A DNA stretch of 64,000 nucleotides from Sphaerisporangium sp040683095 (GCF_040683095.1 NZ_JBFBCI010000001.1:186001-250000), one strand, 5' to 3'; positions 22,339 to 31,062 are shown, counted from the stretch's first letter. Program-made: numbers and translations. Notes: generated by a model not told the origin, from the sequence alone.

Positions 22339-23082
22339 ATGATCACCCTCGCCCACATGAGCGACGTCCACATCGACGGCGCCCCCAGGAGCGCCGAGCG
22401 GGTCGAGCGGGTCGTTCGCCATCTGTCCGGGCTCGCGGGCCCCATCGACGCCGTGCTGGTCACCGGCGACATCGCCGATCACGGCGCCGCGGAAGAGTAC
22501 GAGCTCGCCCGCGAGCTGCTGCGCTTCCCCTATCCCTCCATCGTCTGCCCCGGCAACCACGACAGCCGTCCGGAGTTCCGCAAGGCGTTCCTCGGCGAGG
22601 CCGACGGCGGCTCAGAGCCCGTCAACCAGGTGCTGGAGGCCGGCGGCGCGACGATCGCGCTGTGCGACTCCAGTATCCCGGGCAAGAACGAGGGCTACCT
22701 CGACGACGGGACGCTGCGCTGGCTCGCCGGCGTCGTCGAGTCGGCGCCCGGGCCCGTGCTGGTGGGCATGCACCACCAGCCGGTGCCGATCGCCATCCCC
22801 TACGTCGACGAGATCGGCCTGCTGGAGCCCGAGCGTCTGGAGGAGCTCGTCAGGGCGTACCCGCAGATCGTGGGCATCCTGATCGGCCACGCCCACACGG
22901 CGGCCGCCACGATGTTCGCCGGGCGGCCCGTCTACGTCGCGCCCGGGGTGGTCTCGCAGGCGCTGCTGCCGCAGGAGTCGCCGGCCATCCCGCCGGTCGC
23001 GTTCGACGTGCCGCCGGGGTTCGCGCTGCACGTCATCTCCGACGACGGCAGGTTGACGACGCACGCCCGCGTGGTGCCCTGA
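22339..23082 (+). CDS. Metallophosphoesterase, CpdA-like
   Basis: 247 residues. All calcineurin-type metal motifs are present: Asp9/His11 (SDVH), GD at 43-44 (VTGDIADHG), GNHD at 72-75, His145/146 (GMHHQP) and GHAH at 183-186. The family includes class III cyclic-nucleotide phosphodiesterases and other phosphodiesterases. No signal peptide is seen, so it is cytoplasmic. Its 3' end is overlapped on the other strand by the C-terminal tail of SoxR. Confidence 0.9.
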   Translation: MITLAHMSDVHIDGAPRSAERVERVVRHLSGLAGPIDAVLVTGDIADHGAAEEYELARELLRFPYPSIVCPGNHDSRPEFRKAFLGEADGGSEPVNQVLEAGGATIALCDSSIPGKNEGYLDDGTLRWLAGVVESAPGPVLVGMHHQPVPIAIPYVDEIGLLEPERLEELVRAYPQIVGILIGHAHTAAATMFAGRPVYVAPGVVSQALLPQESPAIPPVAFDVPPGFALHVISDDGRLTTHARVVP

Positions 23083-23570
23083 CCCTGCCCATGCCCCTGA
23101 CCCTGACGCGCCCCGAGCAGCCTGCGGGGCCCCGGGCCCTGCCTGCCCATCTCGTCGGCCGGGTTGATCAGCGGGCACCGGTCGATCGACAGGCAGCCGC
23201 AGCCGATGCAGTCGGTGAACTCGTCGCGCAGTTGCTGCAGCCTGCGCATGCGCTCGTCCAGTTCCTCCCTCCAGCATTCCGACATCCGCCGCCAGTCGGC
23301 GCGGGTCGGGATGTGGTCCGGCGGGAACAGGGCGAGGATCGCGGCGATCTCCGCCAGGGGGATGCCCACGCGCTGGGCCATGCGGATCAACGCCACGCGG
23401 CGCAGCATGTCGCGCCGGTACCGCCGCTGGTTGCCGGTGGTACGACGGCTGCTGATCAACCCCTGCTTCTCGTAGAAGTGCAGCGCCGAGACGCTCACGC
23501 CGCTGCGTTCGGCGAGCTCGCCCACGCTGAGCTCCATGCCCCGGGCTGGGGAATCGGTCATGGCCGGCAC
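22932..23570 (-). CDS. soxR: Redox-sensing MerR-family regulator SoxR
   Basis: 212 residues as read. A MerR winged helix-turn-helix (LSVGELAERSGVSVSALHFY) and dimerisation helix precede the [2Fe-2S] cluster motif C121-x2-C124-x-C126-x5-C132 (CIGCGCLSIDRC), the exact SoxR spacing. Actinomycete SoxR responds to redox-active secondary metabolites. A sox box lies just upstream. The C-terminus is odd: after the cluster it continues for about 75 residues, mostly Gly/Gln/Arg-rich and then antisense to the metallophosphoesterase, whereas SoxR is usually about 150-175 residues. A frameshift that removed the normal stop, or simply a longer tail, would explain this. The start could also be M12. Confidence 0.9.
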   Translation of the reverse strand: MPAMTDSPARGMELSVGELAERSGVSVSALHFYEKQGLISSRRTTGNQRRYRRDMLRRVALIRMAQRVGIPLAEIAAILALFPPDHIPTRADWRRMSECWREELDERMRRLQQLRDEFTDCIGCGCLSIDRCPLINPADEMGRQGPGPRRLLGARQGQGHGQGQGTTRACVVNLPSSEMTCSANPGGTSNATGGMAGDSCGSSACETTPGAT

Positions 23571-23590
23571 ACTCCGCTCCGCTCACTTGA

Positions 23591-23608
23591 CCTCAAGATT
23601 ACTTGAGA
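23591..23608. promoter_or_regulatory. SoxR operator (sox box)
   Basis: CCTCAAG-ATTA-CTTGAGA matches the canonical SoxR site CCTCAAG-N4-CTTGAGG with a single final mismatch. It sits about 20 bases upstream of the soxR start, consistent with autoregulation. Confidence 0.9.
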
Positions 23609-23642
23609 TTTCGAGCGCACCACTTTCCCGCGCTTCAGGCGG

Positions 23643-26495
23643 TCAGTGCGGGGCCATGTCCACGAACCGGCTGTAATGCCCCTGGAAGGCGACGGTCACC
23701 GTGGCCGTCGGCCCGTTACGGTGCTTGGCCACGATCAGATCTGCCTCCCCCGCCCGCGGCGACTCCCGCTCATAGGCGTCTTCCCGATGCAAAAGGATGA
23801 CTACGTCCGCATCCTGCTCGATTGAGCCGGATTCGCGAAGGTCCGACACTTGTGGGCGTTTGTCGGTGCGTTGTTCGGGACCGCGGTTGAGCTGGGAGAT
23901 GGCGATCACGGGGACCTCGAGCTCCTTGGCGAGCAGCTTGAGCGCACGCGAGATCTCGGAGACCTCCTGCTGCCGGCTCTCGGTCTTCTTGGGCGAGCTC
24001 ATGAGCTGCAGGTAGTCGACGATGACGAACCGCAGGTCGTGCCGCTGCTTGAGCCGCCGGCACTTGGCGCGGATCTCCATCATCGACATGTTCGGCGAGT
24101 CGTCGATGAACAAGGGGGCCTCGGCGACCTCGCTCATCCGGCGCGCCAGCCGCTGCCAGTCGTCGTCGTTCATCGTCCCCGCCCGCATGGCATGCAACGC
24201 CACCCGCGCCTCAGCTGACAACAACCGCATAGTGATCTCGTTCCGCGACATTTCCAACGAGAACACCACAGTGGTCATGTGATGCCTGATGGCGGCCGAC
24301 CTGGCGAAGTCCAGCCCCAGAGTGCTGTTGTGCGTGGGAATGCACGAACGGCTCGCGAGGTACATATGGTCGCCGTTGTCGACCTCGACACAGCGCACGG
24401 GACGCGACGGAACAGGCCGCACGTCGACGATGTACCTCACCCGGGTCGCCGCGTGAGGGGTGGCGACCTGCCGCTCGGCCTTCCGAGGCAGCCGGAACAC
24501 CGTGTCGGCCGTCGTGAAATTGATCATGTAGCAGGTCGACGACTCCGCCGACCTGCCCGCGACCGCCTTCGTCCGCATGGTCGCCCTAATGCCGAGGCTC
24601 AGAACGAGTTCCAGCGTGTCCTCGGCGAGCCTGCGGTTGGTGACGGCGAACTGGATCTGCCCGCTGCGGCTCACGAAGCCGTCGGTGTCCAACAGCCCGG
24701 CCAGTAGATCGCGCCTCTGGGCCGCGGAGGCGCGCAGGTAACTGCGGGGGATGTGCTTGTTGTCCAGAACACCGAGCGTGCGAAGAAGCCCTTGGACACT
24801 GCCGTGGCGATTTCTGCAGCTCTGGCACCGGCGCAGGCCACTCGACGGACCACCGCAGTCAGGGCACGCCGGCGCGGGAACAGGGGCGGACACCAAGCGG
24901 GCCTTGCCCCCACATCTCCGGCCGCAGGTGCGCACCTGTGACGTCTGGGGAACGAAGGAGGCTCCGCAGACGACGCATTCGCGCGCCGGTATCGGATCCG
25001 GCTCGGGGAGCGCCATCGCGTAGGCCGACGAGGACCCCACTCGGGTGATGCGCAGACCTTCCGCTTCGATGTTGGCGATGATCTCCGGGTCGATCGTGGT
25101 GAAGCGCGCGGAGGCGCTGTGACCGTCGCCGAGCCACACCCCGAGCGCGTACGGCGACAGGGGAAGGTCCTTTTCGGCGAGTTCGAACGGTGCCGCCACC
25201 TCGACCGCGTGGTTCGGGCGCCGGTCGGCCCCGCAGCGGAGTGTCGCGGCGATCTGTTCGGTGGTGACGGTTTCCGGGTGAAGCGCCGTTGTCGCGGCGT
25301 TCTTCGGCCTGCGCACTCTCTCGTCGAGGGCTTCAAAGAGTGCCGAGGCCGGGTAGGCGGGCGCGGTCCAGGTGTAACTCCGCCGAGGTCCGCTGACCGC
25401 GACCGGCACCTTGCCGGTTGTGCCGACCGCCCTTTGTACGGTGTGAAGCACGTGCCGGAACTCCTGTCCCACGGCGGCGAGGGCCTCCTGATGGGTCACA
25501 CACCTGCCGGGTTCGGCCAACGAGGCCGTGTAAGCCTTCCTGACGCGCTCCACGGCTTCGTCCGGCCAGTAGAGCGAACGCTTGTGCTCCGCCTGACGAC
25601 GGCTCGCGCGCGTCGTCGTGCGCCACTGGTGCCGGGCATCCGCGACGATCACCGTGCCGTCGCTGAACTCCACCTCGTAGCACGGCCTGCCGTACATGAC
25701 CTCCGTCGCCGCGGTCACGCGCGTGGGCTTGCCGTCCGCGCCGATCAGGTGGTCGCCGGGCTGGACCTCGCCCATGGTCGTCCAGCCGGTCGGCGTGGGC
25801 AACGGCGTGTCGAGCGCCAATGCCTTGCCGATTGCCGGACGTGCGGCCACGACGATCATTTGGCCGGGGTGGAGGCCGTTCATCAGGGCGTCGAGGTCCT
25901 GGAAGCCGGTGGGGACGCCGACCATCTGGCCGCTGCGGCTGCCGATGGCCTCGATCTCGTCCAGGGCGCCGGGCATGATCTCCGACAGCGGGCGGTAGTC
26001 CTCGCTGGTGCGGCGCTCGGTGACGGCGTAGATCTCGGCCTGGGCGCGGTCGACGAGCTCGTCGACCTCTTCGTTCTGCCCGCCGTAGCCGTAGGACACG
26101 ATGCGGGTGCCGGCCTCGATGAGCCGCCGGAGGATCGCCTGCTCGCGGACGATCTTCGCGTAGTAGCCGGCGTTGGCGGCCGTGGGGACGACGGCGGTGA
26201 GGGTGTGTACGTACGCGCCGCCACCGACACGGGCGATCTCGCCGCGCCGGGACAGTTCGTTGAAGACGGTGACGGCGTCGGCGGGGTCGCCGCGCCCGTA
26301 CAGGTCGAGGATGGCGTCGTAGATGATCTGGTGCGCGGGCCGGTAGAAGTCGTCGGAGCGCAGGATCTCGACGACGTCGGCGATGGCGTCCTTGGACAGG
26401 AGCATGCCGCCCAGCACCGACTGCTCGGCCTCGATGTTGCTGGGAGGAGTGCGTTCGAACGGAGCGTCGAAGGCCGGTGCCACCTCACTGCTCAC
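23643..26495 (-). CDS. dnaB: Replicative DNA helicase DnaB, interrupted by an intein
   Basis: The GTG at 26495 is preceded by AGGGAGGG and opens the normal DnaB N-terminus (IEAEQSVLGGMLLSKDAIAD). The precursor has 950 residues, of which 499 are intein and 451 are helicase, the usual DnaB length. The N-terminal domain and linker lead to Walker A, split as ARPAIGK|intein|STLGLDFAR. Walker B is FVIVDYLQLM, and the C-terminal arginine-finger region is near SDLRESGSIEQDAD. DnaB unwinds DNA ahead of the replisome and is essential, so the intein must splice efficiently. The gene has its own long upstream region with DnaA boxes and is separated from the rplI cluster here, whereas in many relatives the two are close. 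Confidence 0.95.
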   Translation of the reverse strand: MSSEVAPAFDAPFERTPPSNIEAEQSVLGGMLLSKDAIADVVEILRSDDFYRPAHQIIYDAILDLYGRGDPADAVTVFNELSRRGEIARVGGGAYVHTLTAVVPTAANAGYYAKIVREQAILRRLIEAGTRIVSYGYGGQNEEVDELVDRAQAEIYAVTERRTSEDYRPLSEIMPGALDEIEAIGSRSGQMVGVPTGFQDLDALMNGLHPGQMIVVAARPAIGKALALDTPLPTPTGWTTMGEVQPGDHLIGADGKPTRVTAATEVMYGRPCYEVEFSDGTVIVADARHQWRTTTRASRRQAEHKRSLYWPDEAVERVRKAYTASLAEPGRCVTHQEALAAVGQEFRHVLHTVQRAVGTTGKVPVAVSGPRRSYTWTAPAYPASALFEALDERVRRPKNAATTALHPETVTTEQIAATLRCGADRRPNHAVEVAAPFELAEKDLPLSPYALGVWLGDGHSASARFTTIDPEIIANIEAEGLRITRVGSSSAYAMALPEPDPIPARECVVCGASFVPQTSQVRTCGRRCGGKARLVSAPVPAPACPDCGGPSSGLRRCQSCRNRHGSVQGLLRTLGVLDNKHIPRSYLRASAAQRRDLLAGLLDTDGFVSRSGQIQFAVTNRRLAEDTLELVLSLGIRATMRTKAVAGRSAESSTCYMINFTTADTVFRLPRKAERQVATPHAATRVRYIVDVRPVPSRPVRCVEVDNGDHMYLASRSCIPTHNSTLGLDFARSAAIRHHMTTVVFSLEMSRNEITMRLLSAEARVALHAMRAGTMNDDDWQRLARRMSEVAEAPLFIDDSPNMSMMEIRAKCRRLKQRHDLRFVIVDYLQLMSSPKKTESRQQEVSEISRALKLLAKELEVPVIAISQLNRGPEQRTDKRPQVSDLRESGSIEQDADVVILLHREDAYERESPRAGEADLIVAKHRNGPTATVTVAFQGHYSRFVDMAPH
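24327..25823 (-). mobile_element. Class 3 intein with LAGLIDADG endonuclease in the DnaB P-loop
   Basis: The insert covers DnaB precursor residues 225-723. It begins with Ala (ALALDTPLPTPTGWTTMGE), not Cys or Ser, and ends CIPTHN before a +1 Ser. The class 3 W-C-T triad is visible: Trp in block B (VIVADARHQW), Cys in block F (VRCVEVDNGDHMYL) and Thr in block G (PTHN). Two LAGLIDADG helices, LGVWLGDGHS and LLAGLLDTDGF, mark a homing endonuclease. Between them lies a cysteine-rich insert with CVVC, RTCGRRCG, PDCGG and RRCQSCRNRHG, which looks like one or two zinc ribbons and is not a standard part of inteins. All splicing residues appear intact. Confidence 0.93.
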
Positions 26496-26808
26496 CTGGC
26501 GCCCTCCCTTGTGCTTCCCGGCACCCCCGAAGTAGCCGGGGTGACAGTTTCGCCGGTATCGAACGAACCGGCAACGCGTCCTGTAGACAAGGGTGTGGAA
26601 GAGCTGTGGATAAGGTGTGCAGTTCTGGCCGTGGCATGTGGGAACGCTGGGGACAACCCTGTGGATAACCGAGAAGTCTTCTCCACAACCCCTTGCCGAG
26701 CAGCGAAAACGCTGTCCACTAGCTGTGGAAGAAAGAAAGTCGCGGTGACACGCGGGCCAGGCCGGGACCCGGCGTCGAGCTGAGAGACGTAAGGGGCAAA
26801 ATAGACCA
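26496..26808. promoter_or_regulatory. dnaB/MATE divergent region with DnaA-box cluster
   Basis: Two exact TGTGGATAA boxes (TTATCCACA on the other strand) lie at 26605-26613 and 26660-26668, and TTCTCCACA (one mismatch) at 26679-26687. Poorer matches (TGTCCACTA and TGTGGAAGA) follow to about 26730. The stretch contains no gene. Both dnaB and the MATE gene start at its ends. Confidence 0.65.
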
Positions 26809-28128
26809 GTGACCCTTACCTCACGCGCCTCCCGCGTCGGCAGCCGAGAGATACTGAGACTCGCCGTCCCGGCCTTCGGGGCTCTGGTGGCCGAGCCTCT
26901 CTTCATTCTCGCGGACTACGCCATCGTCGGACGCCTCGGCACCCTCGCCCTCGGCGCGCTCGGCATCGCAGGCACGGCTCTCACGTCCCTGGTCAACGTG
27001 TGCGTGTTCCTCGCGTACGGCACGACCGCGGCCGTGGCCCGGCAGGTGGGCGCCGGTGACCTGCCACGAGCCGTCAAGCAGGGGGTGGACGGGCTGTGGC
27101 TCGCCGCCGCGATCGGGGTGGCCCTGATCGCCGTGTGCTGGCCGCTCGCCCCCTGGATCGTCGAGCTGTTCGGCGCCTCCCCCGGCGTCGCCGGCCAGGC
27201 GGTGACCTACCTGCGGATCAGCCTGCTCGGCACTCCGTCCATGCTCGTCATCCTGGCCGGGACGGGCATCCTGCGCGGGCTGCAGAACACGGCGATCCCG
27301 CTGGTCGTCTCGATCGGCTCGTTCGCGCTGAACGCCGCGCTCAACGCCCTGTTCGTGCTGGTCCTCCACTGGGGCATCGCGGGGTCGGCCTGGGGAACCG
27401 TCCTGGCCCAGGCACTCGGGGCGGTGGTCTACGTGCTGGTCGTCGTCAGGGCCGCCCGCGAGCACCACGTGCCGGTACGGCCGGACCTCGCCGGGATCCG
27501 CGACGCGGGCACGGCCGGGATCGCGCTGCTGATCCGCACCGTCTGCATGCGCGTCGTGCTGATCGTCGCGACGGCGGTCGCCACGCGCATGGGCGACGCG
27601 CCGCTCGCCGCGCACGCGATCGCCGCCCAGATCTGGACCCTGCTGGCCTTCGCCCTCGACGCGATCGCCATCGCCGGGCAGGCGATCACCGGGCGGACGC
27701 TCGGCGCCGGGGACGTCCACCTCACGCGTTCGGCCACCCGTACGATGGTGATCTGGGGCGTCGGTTACAGCGTGGTGCTCGGGCTGGCCATCGTCCTGCT
27801 GCGCCCGGTCCTGCCGGTTCTGTTCGGGGCGGACCCGGAGGTGAGCGCCGAGTTGGTGTCGGTCCTGTGGGTGATGGCGCTGCTCCAGCCGGTCGCGGGC
27901 GTGGTGTTCGTCCTGGACGGGGTGCTCATCGGGGCGGGCGACAGGCGCTTCCTGGCCTGGGCGTCCGCGCTGACCACGCTCGCCTACCTGCCCGCCGCGT
28001 ACGCGGTCGTCCACTCGGGCGGCGGGCTGGTGGCGCTGTGGCTCGCGCTCGGGGTGTGGATGGCGGCGCGGCTGGCCACGCTGGGGTGGCGCGCGTACGG
28101 CCGCGCGTGGCTGGTGACCGGCGCCTGA
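26809..28128 (+). CDS. MATE family efflux transporter (DinF-like)
   Basis: 439 residues with twelve predicted membrane spans in two homologous halves (LRLAVPAFGALVAEPLFILA opens the first, GTAGIALLIRTVCMRVVLIV the second). This is the NorM/DinF MATE fold, which exchanges drugs or metabolites for protons or sodium ions. GTG start. It sits divergent from dnaB across the DnaA-box region. Confidence 0.93.
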   Translation: MTLTSRASRVGSREILRLAVPAFGALVAEPLFILADYAIVGRLGTLALGALGIAGTALTSLVNVCVFLAYGTTAAVARQVGAGDLPRAVKQGVDGLWLAAAIGVALIAVCWPLAPWIVELFGASPGVAGQAVTYLRISLLGTPSMLVILAGTGILRGLQNTAIPLVVSIGSFALNAALNALFVLVLHWGIAGSAWGTVLAQALGAVVYVLVVVRAAREHHVPVRPDLAGIRDAGTAGIALLIRTVCMRVVLIVATAVATRMGDAPLAAHAIAAQIWTLLAFALDAIAIAGQAITGRTLGAGDVHLTRSATRTMVIWGVGYSVVLGLAIVLLRPVLPVLFGADPEVSAELVSVLWVMALLQPVAGVVFVLDGVLIGAGDRRFLAWASALTTLAYLPAAYAVVHSGGGLVALWLALGVWMAARLATLGWRAYGRAWLVTGA

Positions 28129-28156
28129 CCCCCGTAGCGAGGCCACGGGCCACAGA

Positions 28157-28957
28157 TCAGACGCTTCGGGCCTCCAGGACCCTTCTGAGGAACTCGCGGG
28201 TGCGCGGCTGCCGGGGCTCGGTGAAGATCTGCTCGGGCGGGCCCTGCTCCAACAGGACGCCCCCGTCCAGGAAGCACACCTTGTCGGCGATGTCGCGGGC
28301 CAGGCCCATCTCGTGCGTGGCCAGGACCATCGTCATACCCGTCGCCTTGAGCTCGCGGATGACCTCCAGCACCTCGCCGACCAGGGCCGGGTCGAGCGCC
28401 GAGGTCACCTCGTCCAGCAGGAGCAGCCGCGGGCGGGTGGCCAGGGCCCTGATGATCGCCACGCGCTGCTGCTGACCTCCCGAGAGGCGGTCGGGGTAGG
28501 CGCCGGCCTTGTCCGCCAGGCCGAAGCGCGCCAGCAGCTCGCGGGCCTCCTCCTCGGCCCGCGCCCTCGCCACCCCGTGCACCTTCCTCGGGGCCAGCGT
28601 GATGTTGCCGAGCACGGTCATGGACGGGAAGAGGTTGTAGGACTGGAACACCATGCCGATGCGCTTGCGCACATCGTCGGGGTCGGTCCGCACGTCGGTG
28701 ATCTCGGCGCCGTCGAGGCGGATGACGCCGTCGTCGACGGTCTCCAGGAGGTTGACGCAGCGCAGCAGCGTCGACTTGCCCGACCCGGAGGCGCCGATCA
28801 GGCAGACCACCTCGTGGGAGTCCACCGACAGGTCGATGCCGCGCAGCACGTGGTGGCCGTGGTAGTTCTTCCAGACGTTCTCGACGCGCAGGACGGCGTC
28901 CTCTGTGTCCTGTGTGTCCTCGGAGGCCCGCCCCGCCGTCTCCCTGGGTCCGCTCAC
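28157..28957 (-). CDS. Amino-acid ABC importer ATP-binding protein (GlnQ-like)
   Basis: 266 residues. Walker A GASGSGKST (55-63), signature LSGGQQQRV (158-166) and Walker B LLLLDEVTSALDP are intact; the Q-loop reads MVFQSYNLFPSMT. The polar-amino-acid uptake subfamily is indicated by the close similarity to GlnQ/HisP and by the neighbours. The GTG/ATG start overlaps the permease stop by four bases. The N-terminal 20 residues are a non-conserved acidic extension. Confidence 0.95.
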   Translation of the reverse strand: MSGPRETAGRASEDTQDTEDAVLRVENVWKNYHGHHVLRGIDLSVDSHEVVCLIGASGSGKSTLLRCVNLLETVDDGVIRLDGAEITDVRTDPDDVRKRIGMVFQSYNLFPSMTVLGNITLAPRKVHGVARARAEEEARELLARFGLADKAGAYPDRLSGGQQQRVAIIRALATRPRLLLLDEVTSALDPALVGEVLEVIRELKATGMTMVLATHEMGLARDIADKVCFLDGGVLLEQGPPEQIFTEPRQPRTREFLRRVLEARSV

Positions 28958-29874
28958 GCGCCTCGCCGCCTCTGGGACCTGGCCGCCAGGTAGTCGGTGA
29001 ACCGGGCCATCGGGATCGTCAGCGCGATGAACAGCAGCGCCGACGCCAGGTAGGGGGTGTAGTTGAAGGTGTCGGCCGCGTGGATCTGCGCCTGGCGCAG
29101 CGCCTCCAGCGGCCCGATCGTGGCGACCAGGGCGGTGTCCTTCTGCAGCGAGACGAAGTCGTTGAGCAGCGGCGGGACGACCCGGCGCACGGCCTGGGGC
29201 AGCACCACGAAGCGCACCGTCTGGCCCTGCGTGAGACCGAGGGAGCGGGCGGCGGCGCGCTGACTGGGGTGCACCGAGTCGATGCCCGCCCGGAACACCT
29301 CGGCGACGTACGCGCCGTACGACAGCGTCAGCGCGATCACGCCCAGGGTGGCGAGGTCGGACGGCATGCCCTGGAGCTCCAGCGCCGGGAGGCCGAAGCC
29401 GACGAGGTAGATGACCAGGATCGTCGGCACGCCGCGGAAGACGTCGGTGTACAGGACCGCGAGGGCGCGCAGGGGGAAGAACACCGGCGTGTGCAGGGTG
29501 CGCACCAGCGCCACGAGCAGGCCCACGACGAGGATCAGCGGCTCGGCGATCAGGAAGATCTTGATGTTGAGCAGGAACCCGGCGAGCACGTCGGGGAACG
29601 CGTCGCCGAACTGGCCGAGGTCGAAGAAGGTCTCCTTGACCCTCGGCCAGCCCGGCGACGCGGTGACCAGCCAGACGAGCAGGACGACGAAGACGATCGT
29701 GGAGACGGTCGCCACCGAGCTGGAGCGCAGGTCCCTGCGGCGGCGCAGGCGCTCGCGCTCACGCTGGAGCTCGCTCTTGACCCATTCGCCGCCGCCCTCT
29801 GAGGGCTCCCCGCGTGGCGCGTCCGCCGGGGGACCGGGCGCGTCCGCGATCCCCCCGCCGGACGGGTGCGTCAC
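28954..29874 (-). CDS. Amino-acid ABC importer permease
   Basis: 306 residues from a GTG at 29874 that overlaps the stop of the binding-protein gene (GTGA). A Pro/Gly-rich leader and a basic helix (QRERERLRRRRDL) precede membrane spans at VATVSTIVFVVLLVWLVTAS and ILVVGLLVALVRTL. The EAA loop of the HisM family is visible (AGIDSVHPSQRAAARSLGLT). One permease gene only, so it probably acts as a homodimer with the GlnQ-like ATPase. Confidence 0.93.
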   Translation of the reverse strand: MTHPSGGGIADAPGPPADAPRGEPSEGGGEWVKSELQRERERLRRRRDLRSSSVATVSTIVFVVLLVWLVTASPGWPRVKETFFDLGQFGDAFPDVLAGFLLNIKIFLIAEPLILVVGLLVALVRTLHTPVFFPLRALAVLYTDVFRGVPTILVIYLVGFGLPALELQGMPSDLATLGVIALTLSYGAYVAEVFRAGIDSVHPSQRAAARSLGLTQGQTVRFVVLPQAVRRVVPPLLNDFVSLQKDTALVATIGPLEALRQAQIHAADTFNYTPYLASALLFIALTIPMARFTDYLAARSQRRRGA

Positions 29875-30755
29875 TTCAGTTCCGGCGCACCGGCTGCGGC
29901 GCCGAGCCACCGGGTCTCGATGTTCGCCAGCTCACCGGAGGACTTCAGCTCGCCGATCGCCGCGTTGACGCAGCTCACGAGCGGGCTGCCCTTCTGGAAG
30001 ACCAGGCCGAACTGCTCGGCCGTGCCGTCGGCGCTGCCGAACTGGCCGACGATCTTCGACCCGTCGACCTGGGCTGCGGTGACGTAGAAGGCGGTCGGCA
30101 GGTCCACCACCAGGACGTCGACCTGCTTGTTCTTCAGGGCGTTCACGGCGTCGATCTGCTCGTTGTAGACGTTCGGCTCGGCGCTCGGCGCGACGGAGTT
30201 CTTCACGGCGGTGAGGGATGTCGTGCCGACCTGGACGCCGATCTTGGCGTCCTTAAGGTCGGCGAGGGATGTGGCGGAGGCGAACTTGGAGCCGTCGAGG
30301 GCGACGGCCGCCTGCTTGACCGTGTAGTACCCGTCGCTGAAGTCGACGGCCTTCTGCCGCGCGGGGGTGATCGACACCTGGTTGATGTCGAAGTCGAACT
30401 GCTTCTGGCCGGGTGCGAACGCCGAGTTGAAGGGGGCGACCGTCCAGGTCACCTCGTTCTGCGCGAAGCCCAGCTTGCCGGCCACCGCGGCGGCGACGGC
30501 TCCCTCGAACCCCTCGCCGTTGGACGGCTTGTCGTCCTTGAACCACGGCTCGTAGGCCGGCTTGTCGGTGCCGATGGTCAGCGTGCCGGGCTTGAGCAGC
30601 TTGAGCTGGTCCTTCCCGCAGGTCGATGACGCCGAGGCCGAGGGCGCGGCGGTCGTCGGCGCGCCGGAGGCGGAGGTGGTGTCGGAGGCCGGAGCGCACG
30701 CCACCACCACCATCGCGAGGGCGCCGAGCGCCGGCGGCATCCAGGGACGGAGCAT
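29871..30755 (-). CDS. Amino-acid ABC importer substrate-binding lipoprotein
   Basis: 294 residues. A short signal peptide ends in a lipobox with Cys20 (VVVAC|AP), so the mature protein is anchored to the outer face of the membrane. A Ser/Thr/Ala spacer precedes the type 3 solute-binding fold (LKPGTLTIGTDKPAYEPW, VDFSDGYYTVKQAAVAL, LKDAKIGVQVGTTSLTAV, and the domain hinge VDVLVVDLPTAFYV). The ligand should be a polar amino acid; which one cannot be read from the sequence. First gene of the three-gene operon. Confidence 0.93.
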   Translation of the reverse strand: MLRPWMPPALGALAMVVVACAPASDTTSASGAPTTAAPSASASSTCGKDQLKLLKPGTLTIGTDKPAYEPWFKDDKPSNGEGFEGAVAAAVAGKLGFAQNEVTWTVAPFNSAFAPGQKQFDFDINQVSITPARQKAVDFSDGYYTVKQAAVALDGSKFASATSLADLKDAKIGVQVGTTSLTAVKNSVAPSAEPNVYNEQIDAVNALKNKQVDVLVVDLPTAFYVTAAQVDGSKIVGQFGSADGTAEQFGLVFQKGSPLVSCVNAAIGELKSSGELANIETRWLGAAAGAPELK

Positions 30756-30966
30756 TCAAGCCTCCACAGGGGGTTCTACCGAGGGAATTCGTCGCTCAGG
30801 ATATCGGCTGCCACGGATTCGCCCATACATCACTATTAGGGCAGAAAGCATAGCTATCAGGGCGAGCCGCCCCCGCGGCTCCCCGAGTCCGGCCGCTGTG
30901 AACCGGGCGCTCCCGGCGATCGTACGCCCGCCCACCCCGCGTCCACGGCGATCCTGGCGAGGTTCG

Positions 30967-31011
30967 CCCGAAACGGCGAAGGCCGAAACGTCGAAGGCCG
31001 AAACGTCGAAG
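30967..31011. repeat. Short tandem repeat, unit GCCGAAACGTCGAAG
   Basis: Two perfect 15-bp units (30982-30996 and 30997-31011) follow a degenerate third one (30967-30981). They end directly at the rplI terminator and are non-coding. Confidence 0.8.
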
Positions 31012-31039
31012 GGCCCCTCCCGGATTCGGGAAGGGCCCT
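31009..31039 (-). terminator. Terminator of the rpsF-ssb-rpsR-rplI operon
   Basis: On the minus strand AGGGCCCTTCCCG pairs with CGGGAGGGGCCC around AATC, 24 bases beyond the rplI stop. Confidence 0.85.
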
Positions 31040-31062
31040 CACAGGTTCGACGATCACACCGC

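Noticed and set aside
25119..26783. 554-codon open frame opposite dnaB
   Set aside because: Antisense shadow of the intein and helicase domains; no recognisable motif and composition typical of reverse GC-rich frames.
30967..31011. CRISPR-like or iteron array
   Set aside because: Only two perfect 15-bp units and one degenerate unit with no spacers; simple tandem repeat next to a terminator.
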